Translations under genes and position numbers: made by a program
Notes under the pieces: model-generated
Databases searched by the model: none
What the model saw: only the letters and a program-made list of their open reading frames with translations
Told to the model about the DNA's origin: nothing
Shown here: positions 29,528 to 36,909 of the stretch, in pieces
How the letters are laid out: each line of letters opens with the position of its first letter
How positions within the stretch are numbered: the stretch's first letter is position 1
Assembly: GCA_964351905.1 (NCBI GenBank)
Contig: CAYGPG010000018.1
Coordinates: 1 to 36,909 of the forward strand
Source: GCA-2708415 sp964351905
GTDB lineage: Bacteria; Pseudomonadota; Alphaproteobacteria; Micavibrionales; Micavibrionaceae
Direction: 5' to 3'
Length of the DNA: 36,909 bases

Positions 29528-30223
29528 TTAATCTCTACGACCTTGTGAAGGGCCACCTTGAGCTTCTGCCATTTTCTTATCACGTGCCATTGGGTCATGC
29601 CCCATAACGTCGCCTTTATATAACCAAACTTTAACACCAATGATACCGTAAGTTGTTAAAGCTTCTGCAAAACCGTAATCCATATCTGCACGCAATGTAT
29701 GTAATGGAACGCGACCTTCACGATACCACTCCGTACGCGCAATATCTGCTCCGCCCAAACGACCAGCTACGTTCAAACGAATACCTAAGGCACCCAAACG
29801 AAGAGCTGATTGCACCGCACGTTTCATCGCACGACGGAAAGACACACGACGCTCTAATTGCTGACAAACACCTTCAGCAACCAATTGTGCATCAATTTCA
29901 GGCTTGCGAATTTCAACGATGTTTAAGGCTACGTCACTACCCGCAATTTTTGACAAATCTTTACGCAAAGTTTCAATATCTGCGCCTTTTTTACCGATGA
30001 TCACACCTGGGCGTGCTGTGTAAACAGTCACGCGTGTATTCTTCGCTGCACGCTCGATGATAACTTTTGAGATACCAGCCGCTTTCAACTTCGTTTGAAC
30101 ATACTTGCGAAGTTCAAGATCTTGTATCAACTTATCAGCATAATTACGGTCATCAAACCAACGTGAATCCCATGTTCTGTTGATGCCGAGGCGAATACCA
30201 ATTGGATTAACTTTCTGACCCAT
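29528..30223 (-). CDS. rpsC: 30S ribosomal protein S3
   Basis: 231 residues, full length. MGQKVNPIGIRLGINRTWDS, the KH domain (VIIGKKGADIETLRKDL) and the C-terminal half GRLGGADIARTEWYREGRVP. With S4 and S5 it lines the mRNA entry channel and has helicase activity in E. coli. Two bp after rplV. Confidence 0.99.
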   Translation of the reverse strand: MGQKVNPIGIRLGINRTWDSRWFDDRNYADKLIQDLELRKYVQTKLKAAGISKVIIERAAKNTRVTVYTARPGVIIGKKGADIETLRKDLSKIAGSDVALNIVEIRKPEIDAQLVAEGVCQQLERRVSFRRAMKRAVQSALRLGALGIRLNVAGRLGGADIARTEWYREGRVPLHTLRADMDYGFAEALTTYGIIGVKVWLYKGDVMGHDPMARDKKMAEAQGGPSQGRRD

Positions 30224-30225
30224 GA

Positions 30226-30819
30226 TTACTTGTCCTTCTTCTTGGTCGTTGTCTTTTTAGCGGCGGCTTTTTTGGCCGGAGCTTTTTTAGCTGCAGTTTT
30301 CTTCGCTGCTGCTTTTTTCGCTGGAGCTTTCTTAGCTTCAGTTTTTGTTTCTTCTTTTTTCGCTTCAGTCTTAGGCGCAGACTTAGTCACATCGACCTTC
30401 TTCGCTTCCGCTTTTTTAACTGGAGCTGCTTTCTTATTCGCTGCGTCATCTTCGCGCTCGCGCACGATTACAGTCAAACGGCTAAATGGCTTCAAGATGG
30501 CGGCGGCACGACCACGGGCACGGGGACGAAAACGCTTCATCACCAAATCTTTACCAACAAATGCTTCTGCCACATAAAGACGATCAACATCTAAACCATG
30601 GTTGTTTTCTGCATTTGAAATTGCAGATTGTAGGCATTTACGCACATCTTGTGAAATACGACGATTGTTAAATTCCAAGTCAATCAAAGCCTTGCCCGCA
30701 TCTTTACCACGAATTGTCTGTGCAACCAGATTCAATTTCTGCGGAGATGTACGCAAATGCTTCACCATTGCCATGGCTTCATTGTCGCTAACGCGTCTTT
30801 CGTTTGCTGTCTGTCCCAT
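30226..30819 (-). CDS. rplV: 50S ribosomal protein L22 with Ala/Lys-rich tail
   Basis: 197 residues; L22 is normally 110-130. The core (SPQKLNLVAQTIRGKDAGKA, ENNHGLDVDRLYVAEAFVGK, RPRARGRAAAI) is intact and lines the peptide exit tunnel. Residues about 128-197 are a Lys/Ala/Pro-rich tail, histone-H1-like, with KKAPAKKAAAKKTAAKK repeats that also occur in S17. The repeats are the likely reason for the long protein. The tail would project from the ribosome surface. Confidence 0.97.
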   Translation of the reverse strand: MGQTANERRVSDNEAMAMVKHLRTSPQKLNLVAQTIRGKDAGKALIDLEFNNRRISQDVRKCLQSAISNAENNHGLDVDRLYVAEAFVGKDLVMKRFRPRARGRAAAILKPFSRLTVIVREREDDAANKKAAPVKKAEAKKVDVTKSAPKTEAKKEETKTEAKKAPAKKAAAKKTAAKKAPAKKAAAKKTTTKKKDK

Positions 30820-30843
30820 TATCTTAATCCACTTTCAAAAAAA

Positions 30844-31119
30844 TTATTTTTTGCCTTTTTTATCTGCCTGATGGCCGTTATACGTTCTTGTTGGTGCAAA
30901 TTCACCAAGCTTATGACCGATCATATTGTCTGTAATCACAACAGGAATGAATTTATTGCCGTTATGAACACCAAAAGTTAGACCAATCATTTGCGGCAAA
31001 ATCGTTGAACGACGCGACCAAGTTTTGATTACGCCTTTAATTTTACCAGCTGCGGCATCTTCCACCTTTTTCAAAAGATGACGATCAACAAACGGGCCTT
31101 TCCAAATACTACGTGACAT
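30844..31119 (-). CDS. rpsS: 30S ribosomal protein S19
   Basis: 91 residues, full length. MSRSIWKGPFVDRHLLKKVE and PEM-like block IGHKLGEFAPTRTYNGHQ. It sits in the 30S head near the A-site tRNA. Standard order rplB-rpsS-rplV. Confidence 0.99.
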   Translation of the reverse strand: MSRSIWKGPFVDRHLLKKVEDAAAGKIKGVIKTWSRRSTILPQMIGLTFGVHNGNKFIPVVITDNMIGHKLGEFAPTRTYNGHQADKKGKK

Positions 31120-31138
31120 ATCTTTATTTCCTTCTTAA

Positions 31139-31963
31139 TTACTTCTTACGACGACGAACAATAAATTGATCTGTCGCTTTATTACTACGTGTTTTATATC
31201 CTTTGGTTGGCACACCTGAGAATGATACAGGGTGACGTCCACCAGAAGTACGACCTTCACCACCACCATGTGGGTGATCAACTGGGTTCATCACAACACC
31301 ACGAACGGTTGGGCGAACACCCATCCAACGCTTACGTCCTGCTTTACCAAGGTTTGAGTTCATGTGATCAGGGTTTGACACCGCACCAACAGAAGCAATG
31401 CATTCTTGACGCACTTTACGAAGTTCACCAGAAGCCAATTTCACTTGCGCATAACCTTGGTCACGACCAACGAGCTGAGCATATGTACCTGCTGAACGAC
31501 ACATTTGCGCGCCTTTACCAGCCTTCATCTCAACATTATGGATGATGGTACCAACAGGCATCCCTTTAAGAGGCATTGCATTACCTGGCTTAATATCAAC
31601 TTTCTCACCAGCAATAACTTTATCACCTGCTTGAAGACGCTGTGGCGCAATAATGTAAGCTTTCTCACCATCAGTGTATTCAATCAAGGCAATGAACGCT
31701 GTACGGTTTGGATCATATTCCAAACGTAGCACTGTTGCTTCAACGTCAAATTTTGTACGCTTCCAATCAATAACACGGTATTTTTGCTTGTGACCGCCAC
31801 CTTTGTGACGACAAGTAATACGACCGGTATTGTTACGACCACCATTTTTCTTCTTACCTTCAAGAAGAGTCTTTTCAGGTGCACCTTTATGCAAGCTTGA
31901 GCGATCTACAGTGATAAGAGCGCGAAGTCCTGCTGAACGTGGTTTATATTTTTTTAATGCCAT
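31139..31963 (-). CDS. rplB: 50S ribosomal protein L2
   Basis: 274 residues, full length. The MNPVDHPHGGGEGR block carries the conserved histidine near the peptidyl-transferase centre. L2 joins the subunits and is essential for peptide bond formation. Follows rplW by 51 bp. Confidence 0.99.
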   Translation of the reverse strand: MALKKYKPRSAGLRALITVDRSSLHKGAPEKTLLEGKKKNGGRNNTGRITCRHKGGGHKQKYRVIDWKRTKFDVEATVLRLEYDPNRTAFIALIEYTDGEKAYIIAPQRLQAGDKVIAGEKVDIKPGNAMPLKGMPVGTIIHNVEMKAGKGAQMCRSAGTYAQLVGRDQGYAQVKLASGELRKVRQECIASVGAVSNPDHMNSNLGKAGRKRWMGVRPTVRGVVMNPVDHPHGGGEGRTSGGRHPVSFSGVPTKGYKTRSNKATDQFIVRRRKK

Positions 31964-32014
31964 TTTATTTTCCTCTACTCATTCTCGGCGAGCCGCCATA
32001 ATTATTTCAGATCT

Positions 32015-32335
32015 TTATAGACCCGTTCCTACATCAATTGTTTGGCCTTCTTTTAAGGTCACGATCGCTTTTTTCTGATCGCCACGGAAAGCTTTAATAC
32101 CTTTAAAACGTTTTGTCTTACCTTTTTGAACCAAAGTGTTCACGCCAGTCACTTCAACTTTAAACAAAGTTTCAATTGCTGTTTTAATGCGTGGCTTTGT
32201 AGCAGACAAAGGCACTTTAAATGTAACCTGCCCAAAAGCAGAACCATTGGCAGACTATTCAGTCACATGAGGCTGGCGAATGATTTCATACATCCATTCT
32301 GCAACTTCAACTTTTTCTTTTTTCTTAGCAGCCAT
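32015..32335 (-). pseudogene. rplW: 50S ribosomal protein L23 frame with an in-frame amber at codon 27
   Basis: From the ATG at 32335 (5 bp after the rplD stop, with an AGGG ribosome binding site) the frame reads MAAKKKEKVEVAEWMYEIIR-QPHVTE, then TAG at 32257-32255, then SANGSAFGQVTFKVPLSATK and the rest of L23, stopping at TAA 32017-32015. The frame is otherwise intact: 106 codons, with no shift. The amber replaces the conserved lysine of PHV(S/T)EK (E. coli Lys19, next to the trigger-factor/SRP docking Glu18). A single A-to-T change in AAG explains it. L23 is essential, so either this is a sequence error, a new mutation, or the stop is read through. An internal GTG start at 32215 would lack 40 residues and is not a credible L23. 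Confidence 0.9.
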
Positions 32336-32340
32336 TTTAT

Positions 32341-32964
32341 TTACCCTTTTAATCTATCAGTTAAGTCCGCCACAGCGTCCTTTGTCATGATTAATGTGTC
32401 ACGACGCATCATGTCATACACATTTGCACCTTGTGATGGCAAGACATCAATTAATGGAATATTTGATGTTGCGCGTGCAAAGTTTGCATCAATCTCTTTA
32501 CCGCCTACGATTAACGCAGAAGCAAAGCCAAATTTTTTCAACGCAGTGGCCATAGATTTTGTTTTATGATCTTTAGATTTTGCATCATCAAGAATAATCA
32601 ACCTCCCTTGAGCGGCCTTTAAAGACAAAACAGACTTCATCGCCATTTGACGAATACGTTTTGGCAAATCTGTTGCGTGTGAACGAACACGTGGTCCGTG
32701 AACAACACCACCACCGCGGTCAATGTTACGTTTTAAGTCACCAGCACGCGCACGACCTGTACCTTTTTGTGCAAATGGCTTTTTACCAGTACCAGACACT
32801 TCATGGCGTTCTTTAGTCTTAGCGTTACCGCCACGACGTTTATCAAGTTGATAAACAACCATTTTTTGGATTGTATCTGTATTAGGCTCGATACCGAAAA
32901 CGCTCTTTTCAAGAGTGATTTCACCTGCATCTTTATTTTCTAATGTTTTAACAGCGACTTTCAT
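32341..32964 (-). CDS. rplD: 50S ribosomal protein L4
   Basis: 207 residues, full length. GTGKKPFAQKGTGRARAGDL is the loop that lines the peptide exit tunnel. In E. coli L4 represses the S10 operon; an equivalent leader was not looked for beyond the window. It ends 5 bp before the rplW ATG and follows rplC by 2 bp. Confidence 0.98.
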   Translation of the reverse strand: MKVAVKTLENKDAGEITLEKSVFGIEPNTDTIQKMVVYQLDKRRGGNAKTKERHEVSGTGKKPFAQKGTGRARAGDLKRNIDRGGGVVHGPRVRSHATDLPKRIRQMAMKSVLSLKAAQGRLIILDDAKSKDHKTKSMATALKKFGFASALIVGGKEIDANFARATSNIPLIDVLPSQGANVYDMMRRDTLIMTKDAVADLTDRLKG

Positions 32965-32966
32965 AA

Positions 32967-33725
32967 TTATTCTCCAGCCTCATTGTTTGTTTCAGCCGCA
33001 GCATCTTCAGCAGGTGCTTCAGCCTTAGGCGCATCATTGGCTGCGTTTGCAATAACGCCCACTGGAAGAGGAACACCTTCAGGTGACTTTTTCTTCACAG
33101 CGTCCGTAAGGTAAACCCAACCAGATTTTGGTCCAGGAACAGCGCCCTTTACCAACACCAAGTTATCTTCCAAATCAATGGCAGCCACTTCGAGGTTTTG
33201 CGTTGTAATACGCTTATTACCCATTTGACCAGCCATTTTCTTACCTTTGAAAACTTTACCAGGATCTTGACATTGACCAGTTGATCCCAATGCACGGTGA
33301 GAAACAGACACACCGTGTGTTGCACGCATACCGCCAAAATTATGGCGTTTCATACCACCTTGGAAACCTTTACCTTTTGATGTTGCACACGCATCTACTT
33401 TTTGCCCAACAATAAAGTGCGCCGCACTGACTTCAACACCAACTTCAGGAAGCTGGTCAGCATCAACGCGAAACTCAACAACTTTTTTCTTCGGCTCAAT
33501 TTTTGCATTCGCATAAACGCCGCGCATTGCTTTAGATGTACGATTAATTTTTGCCTTGCCTGCACCCAACTGAACAGCAGAATACCCATTCTTCTCTTCA
33601 GTCATGATGCCAGTCACCTGACAATTATCAATTTTAAGTACAGTCACGGGAACCTGACGACCATCTTCAGTGAAGATACGTGTCATTCCTTCTTTCCGTG
33701 CTATTACTCCAGTTCTTAGTGTCAT
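32967..33725 (-). CDS. rplC: 50S ribosomal protein L3
   Basis: 252 residues; usual is about 205-240. The core holds GKGFQGGMKRHNFGGMRATHG and the conserved MAGQMGNKRITTQNLEV block near the peptidyl-transferase centre. The C-terminus is an acidic, Ala-rich tail (KAEAPAEDAAAETNNEAGE) of about 30 residues, unlike the basic tails of S17 and L22. Standard position after rpsJ. Confidence 0.98.
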   Translation of the reverse strand: MTLRTGVIARKEGMTRIFTEDGRQVPVTVLKIDNCQVTGIMTEEKNGYSAVQLGAGKAKINRTSKAMRGVYANAKIEPKKKVVEFRVDADQLPEVGVEVSAAHFIVGQKVDACATSKGKGFQGGMKRHNFGGMRATHGVSVSHRALGSTGQCQDPGKVFKGKKMAGQMGNKRITTQNLEVAAIDLEDNLVLVKGAVPGPKSGWVYLTDAVKKKSPEGVPLPVGVIANAANDAPKAEAPAEDAAAETNNEAGE

Positions 33726-33782
33726 TTTCTTTTTTCCTTATCAGAGGAGGACTTGATTGCCCTCATACATAAATTCTTTTTC

Positions 33783-34106
33783 TTAAGCAGCTTGCTGCGC
33801 AATTTTAATTTCTACATCCACACCCGCAGCCAAATCTAATTTCATCAGCGCATCCACTGTTTGTGGTGTTGGATCAACAATATCGATCAAGCGTTTATGG
33901 GTGCGCATTTCAAAATGCTCCATAGAGTTCTTGTTCACGTGCGGTGATTGTAAAACAGTAAAACGCTCTTTACGTGTTGGTAAAGGCATCGGCCCACGAA
34001 CACTTGCGCCCGTACGCTTTGCAGTACCAATAATTTCACTTGTCGACGTATCTAAAATACGGTGATCAAATGCCTTAAGGCGAATTCTAATTACTTGTGC
34101 ATCCAT
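33783..34106 (-). CDS. rpsJ: 30S ribosomal protein S10
   Basis: 107 residues, full length. IRIRLKAFDHRILDTSTSEI, GPMPLPTRKERFTVLQSPHV and HKRLIDIVDPTPQTVDALMK are family blocks. It lies in the 30S head and, as NusE, in antitermination complexes. It follows fusA by only 28 bp: the tuf gene expected between them is absent. Confidence 0.99.
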   Translation of the reverse strand: MDAQVIRIRLKAFDHRILDTSTSEIIGTAKRTGASVRGPMPLPTRKERFTVLQSPHVNKNSMEHFEMRTHKRLIDIVDPTPQTVDALMKLDLAAGVDVEIKIAQQAA

Positions 34107-34134
34107 AATTTATTTTCCTAACTCAATAATCTCT

Positions 34135-36258
34135 TTAGCCTACTAATTTTTCTCTAACTTCATCTGCAATCTGTTGCGGCACTGGCTCGTAATGATCAAA
34201 TGTCATTGAGTATTGTGCACGTCCTTGTGACATAGAACGAAGTGTATTGATATAGCCAAACATGCTTGATAATGGAACAAAAGCTGTAATAACTTTTGCG
34301 TTACCACGATCTGTCATTTCATTAACCTGACCACGACGTGAATTCAAGTCACCAATGATATCACCCATATAATCTTCAGGTGTTACAATTTCAACTTTCA
34401 TCATCGGCTCAAGTAATTGTGGGCCAGCTTTTTGCATTGCTTCTTTAAATCCTGCACGACCCGCAATTTCAAAAGCAAGTGCACTAGAGTCAACATCATG
34501 ATAAGCCCCATCATAAAGCTCAACTTCGATATTAATAACAGGGAAGCCTGCCATAATACCTGTTGCCTTTGCCATCACGATCCCTTTTTCGAAACCAGGG
34601 ATATATTCCTTAGGAATGTTACCGCCGACAACTTTATTGATGAAGTTGTAATCCTGGCGCGTACCATCTTCATTATCACCAGATGGGCGTAATTTAAATT
34701 GTGCACGTGCGAATTGACCAGAACCACCAGATTGTTTCTTGTGTGTATAATCAACATCCGCTTCACGTGTAATTGTTTCACGATAGGCAACCTGCGGCGC
34801 ACCAATATTGGCTTCCACTTTAAATTCACGTTTCATACGATCCACAAGGATATCTAAGTGAAGCTCACCCATACCCGCGATGATTGTTTGACCAGATTCA
34901 TGATCAACCTTCACACGGAAAGATGGATCTTCTGCTGCCAAACGTTGTAGCGCAGTAGACATTTTTTCTTGGTCAGCCTTTGTTTTAGGCTCAACCGCAA
35001 TCTCAATCACTGGCTCTGGGAATTCCATACGCTCCAAAACAACTTGGTTCGCCGCATCACAAAGCGTGTCACCTGTAGTCGTATCTTTCATACCAACGAA
35101 AGCCACAATATCACCCGCAAAAGCTTCGTTTATTTCTTCGCGGTTGTTTGAGTGCATCAATAACATACGACCCACACGCTCACGTTTGCCCTTAACAGAG
35201 TTCTGAACGTAAGAACCAGACTCAATCTTACCTGAATAAATACGAGCGAAAGTCAAAGATCCCACAAATGGGTCGTTCATGATTTTAAAGGCCAAGGCAG
35301 AGAAAGGCTCATCATCGGTAGGCTTACGCACCATTGGCTCATCGGAGTCAACTTTCATACCCTTGGTATCACCAATATCTGTTGGTGACGGAAGGTAGTC
35401 CACAACAGCATCAAGAAGTGTTTGAACACCTTTATTTTTGAACGCCGAACCACAAAGAACAGGCACAAATTTGTTACCAATAGTTCCTTTACGGATACAG
35501 GCCTTTAATGTTTTCTCGTCAGGCTCATTCCCTTCAAGGTAAGCTTCCATTGCTGCATCATCCATCTCAACAGCAGTTTCAATCAATTTCTCACGCCATT
35601 CTTTGGCTTTATCAAGGATATCCGCAGGGATGTCACTTTCACCATAAGTCGCGCCCAATTGCTCCCCATCCCAAGTGATGGCTTTCATTTTGATAAGATC
35701 AACATGACCTTCAAATTTATCTTCCATACCGATAGGCAATTGAATAACAAGCGGTGTCGCACCTAAACGATCAATAATCATTTGGACAGTATTATAGAAA
35801 TCTGCCCCAATTTTATCCATTTTGTTCACAAAACACATACGTGGCACGTGGTATTTATCGCCTTGACGCCATACTGTTTCAGTTTGTGGTTCAACCCCTG
35901 CGTTCGCATCGAAAACAGCAATCGCACCATCAAGAACACGCAAAGAACGCTCAACTTCAATTGTGAAGTCAACGTGACCCGGTGTGTCAATAATGTTTAA
36001 GCGGAAACGTTGACCAGCAAAGTTACCATTTTTTTCAGCATCCCAGAAAGTAGTTGTCGCAGCAGAGGTAATTGTAATTCCACGCTCTTGCTCTTGCTCC
36101 ATCCAGTCCATCGTGGCCGCACCATCGTGAACTTCACCAATTTTATGTGACTTACCTGAGTAGAACAAAACACGTTCAGTACAGGTAGTCTTACCCGCAT
36201 CAATATGTGCCATGATGCCGAAGTTACGGTAGTTTTCAATTTTATGTTCGCGAGCCAT
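34135..36258 (-). CDS. fusA: Elongation factor G
   Basis: 707 residues, full length. GTPase that drives translocation. P-loop AHIDAGKT near 17-24, switch DTPGH at about 89-93, NKMD at about 145-148, then domains II to V ending in RAQYSMTFDHYEPVPQQIADEV. The five-domain order is canonical. It lies 33 bp downstream of rpsG and 28 bp upstream of rpsJ. TAG stop. Confidence 0.99.
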   Translation of the reverse strand: MAREHKIENYRNFGIMAHIDAGKTTCTERVLFYSGKSHKIGEVHDGAATMDWMEQEQERGITITSAATTTFWDAEKNGNFAGQRFRLNIIDTPGHVDFTIEVERSLRVLDGAIAVFDANAGVEPQTETVWRQGDKYHVPRMCFVNKMDKIGADFYNTVQMIIDRLGATPLVIQLPIGMEDKFEGHVDLIKMKAITWDGEQLGATYGESDIPADILDKAKEWREKLIETAVEMDDAAMEAYLEGNEPDEKTLKACIRKGTIGNKFVPVLCGSAFKNKGVQTLLDAVVDYLPSPTDIGDTKGMKVDSDEPMVRKPTDDEPFSALAFKIMNDPFVGSLTFARIYSGKIESGSYVQNSVKGKRERVGRMLLMHSNNREEINEAFAGDIVAFVGMKDTTTGDTLCDAANQVVLERMEFPEPVIEIAVEPKTKADQEKMSTALQRLAAEDPSFRVKVDHESGQTIIAGMGELHLDILVDRMKREFKVEANIGAPQVAYRETITREADVDYTHKKQSGGSGQFARAQFKLRPSGDNEDGTRQDYNFINKVVGGNIPKEYIPGFEKGIVMAKATGIMAGFPVINIEVELYDGAYHDVDSSALAFEIAGRAGFKEAMQKAGPQLLEPMMKVEIVTPEDYMGDIIGDLNSRRGQVNEMTDRGNAKVITAFVPLSSMFGYINTLRSMSQGRAQYSMTFDHYEPVPQQIADEVREKLVG

Positions 36259-36291
36259 TTTTCTCTCTTAATCTCTAAATTCTTATTTATC

Positions 36292-36822
36292 TTACCAACG
36301 GTAATGCGCAAATGCTTTGTTTGCGTCTGCCATTTTATGAGTATCGTCACGTTTTTTCACTGCTGAACCACGGTCATTTGCCGCATCCAAAAGCTCACCC
36401 GCCAAACGCTCCATCATTGTATTTTCTGAACGCTTACGCGCCGCGCCAATCAACCAACGAACGGCCAAGGCTTGCGCACGTTCTGAACGCACCTCAACAG
36501 GAACCTGATAGGTTGCACCACCAACACGACGTGAACGCACTTCAACTTGTGGGCGAACTTTAGCCAAAGCCTTCTTGAAGATTGCAAGGCCTTTAGAACC
36601 AGCCGCGCCAGTTGCAGACCCACTTGTGTCACCATCAGTATCATCGGTTGCGATACCCTGACCTTTTTCTTCCATAATGCTCAACGCACCATAAACAATT
36701 TTTTCAGCAACGGATTTTTTACCATCCAACATTAAGTTATTCATAAACTTTGAAAGCACTAAATCACCAAATTTGGGATCTGGTAAGATTTGTCTTTTTT
36801 CTGCAGCGTGACGACGTGACAT
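36292..36822 (-). CDS. rpsG: 30S ribosomal protein S7 with an internal insertion
   Basis: 176 residues; the family is about 156. MSRRHAAEKRQILPDPKFGD, RSRRVGGATYQVPVEVRSER and the C-terminal ANKAFAHYRW are intact. The extra 20 or so residues lie at about 54-78 (GQGIATDDTDGDTSGSATGA...), low in complexity and rich in Gly, Asp, Thr and Ser, between helices that are normally joined by a short loop. S7 nucleates the 30S head. It follows rpsL by 25 bp. Confidence 0.98.
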   Translation of the reverse strand: MSRRHAAEKRQILPDPKFGDLVLSKFMNNLMLDGKKSVAEKIVYGALSIMEEKGQGIATDDTDGDTSGSATGAAGSKGLAIFKKALAKVRPQVEVRSRRVGGATYQVPVEVRSERAQALAVRWLIGAARKRSENTMMERLAGELLDAANDRGSAVKKRDDTHKMADANKAFAHYRW

Positions 36823-36847
36823 TTATATAACCTCTAATTCTCTACAA

Positions 36848-36909
36848 TTACTTAGGACGTTTCGCGCCGTAGCGTGAACGTGATTGTTTACGATCTTTAA
36901 CACCTTGAG
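36848..36909 (-). CDS. rpsL: 30S ribosomal protein S12, 3' end (runs off the window)
   Basis: The last 20 codons on the minus strand read QGVKDRKQSRSRYGAKRPK then TAA (36850-36848). This is the conserved C-terminus of S12, the decoding-accuracy protein. It heads the str operon rpsL-rpsG-fusA. Confidence 0.95.
   Translation of the reverse strand, partial: QGVKDRKQSRSRYGAKRPK

Noticed and set aside
32015..32215. A 66-residue frame from a GTG that could be read as a short L23
   Set aside because: The same frame continues upstream to a proper ATG, ribosome binding site and the conserved L23 N-terminus, broken only by one amber. A GTG start would drop about 40 conserved residues.
32255..32257. 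TAG reassigned to an amino acid in this organism
   Set aside because: At least eleven genes in the window end in TAG in positions that fit the family length, so TAG is a real stop.

Overview
This is a roughly 43% GC chromosomal segment from an alphaproteobacterium. The evidence is a Usg protein (a family known from alphaproteobacteria), a COX15-type heme A synthase, a eukaryote-like NADP-dependent isocitrate dehydrogenase, an RNase E with a long charged insertion in its S1 domain, a thioredoxin-reductase-like ferredoxin-NADP reductase beside an adrenodoxin-type ferredoxin, and a DUF2794-like protein. The low GC and the many intergenic palindromic repeats suggest a lineage outside the well-studied high-GC orders, but I cannot name the order.

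Layout. 1-2834 (minus): start of rpsT, then a DinB / NRDE / mutM / exported-protein operon. 2835-5565 (minus): groES-groEL with a CIRCE operator, embedded in repeats. 5566-8425: leaderless usg (+) facing a minus-strand cluster of ferredoxin, membrane protein, tautomerase-like protein and ferredoxin-NADP reductase. 8426-9045 is a gene-free, repeat-rich stretch. 9046-10411 (+): a small hypothetical gene and heme A synthase. 10417-13823 (minus): an exported hypothetical protein, a candidate structured RNA and rne with a folded leader. 14268-16389 (+): AmiC-type amidase, a small lipoprotein ending in lysine and a small membrane protein. 16395-19105 (minus): DUF2794-like gene, icd and an L,D-transpeptidase. 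19243-23691 (+): yfgM-like, bamB, der and mscS. 23877-36909 (minus): the str-S10-spc ribosomal cluster from rpsL to rplO.

How it works together. The window is mostly housekeeping: translation (24 ribosomal proteins of the rpsL-rplO run plus EF-G), protein folding under HrcA-type control, envelope assembly (BamB, YfgM, amidase, L,D-transpeptidase), respiration (heme A) and redox (ferredoxin and its reductase). The ribosomal cluster lacks tuf between fusA and rpsJ and stops at rplO with a terminator, so secY and the genes that usually follow it must lie elsewhere.

Most notable: (1) rplW (L23) is full length but carries an in-frame amber at codon 27, at the conserved lysine of the TEK motif, although TAG is a working stop for many neighbouring genes. 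(2) der is preceded by a 24-bp inverted repeat whose 3' arm covers its start codon, and a 7-codon minicistron with a good ribosome binding site overlaps that start. (3) Two families of intergenic palindromes, one GTAG/REP-like with covarying stems and one of about 60 bp, sit at the borders of highly expressed genes. No CRISPR array, tRNA, rRNA, intact insertion sequence or phage was seen.
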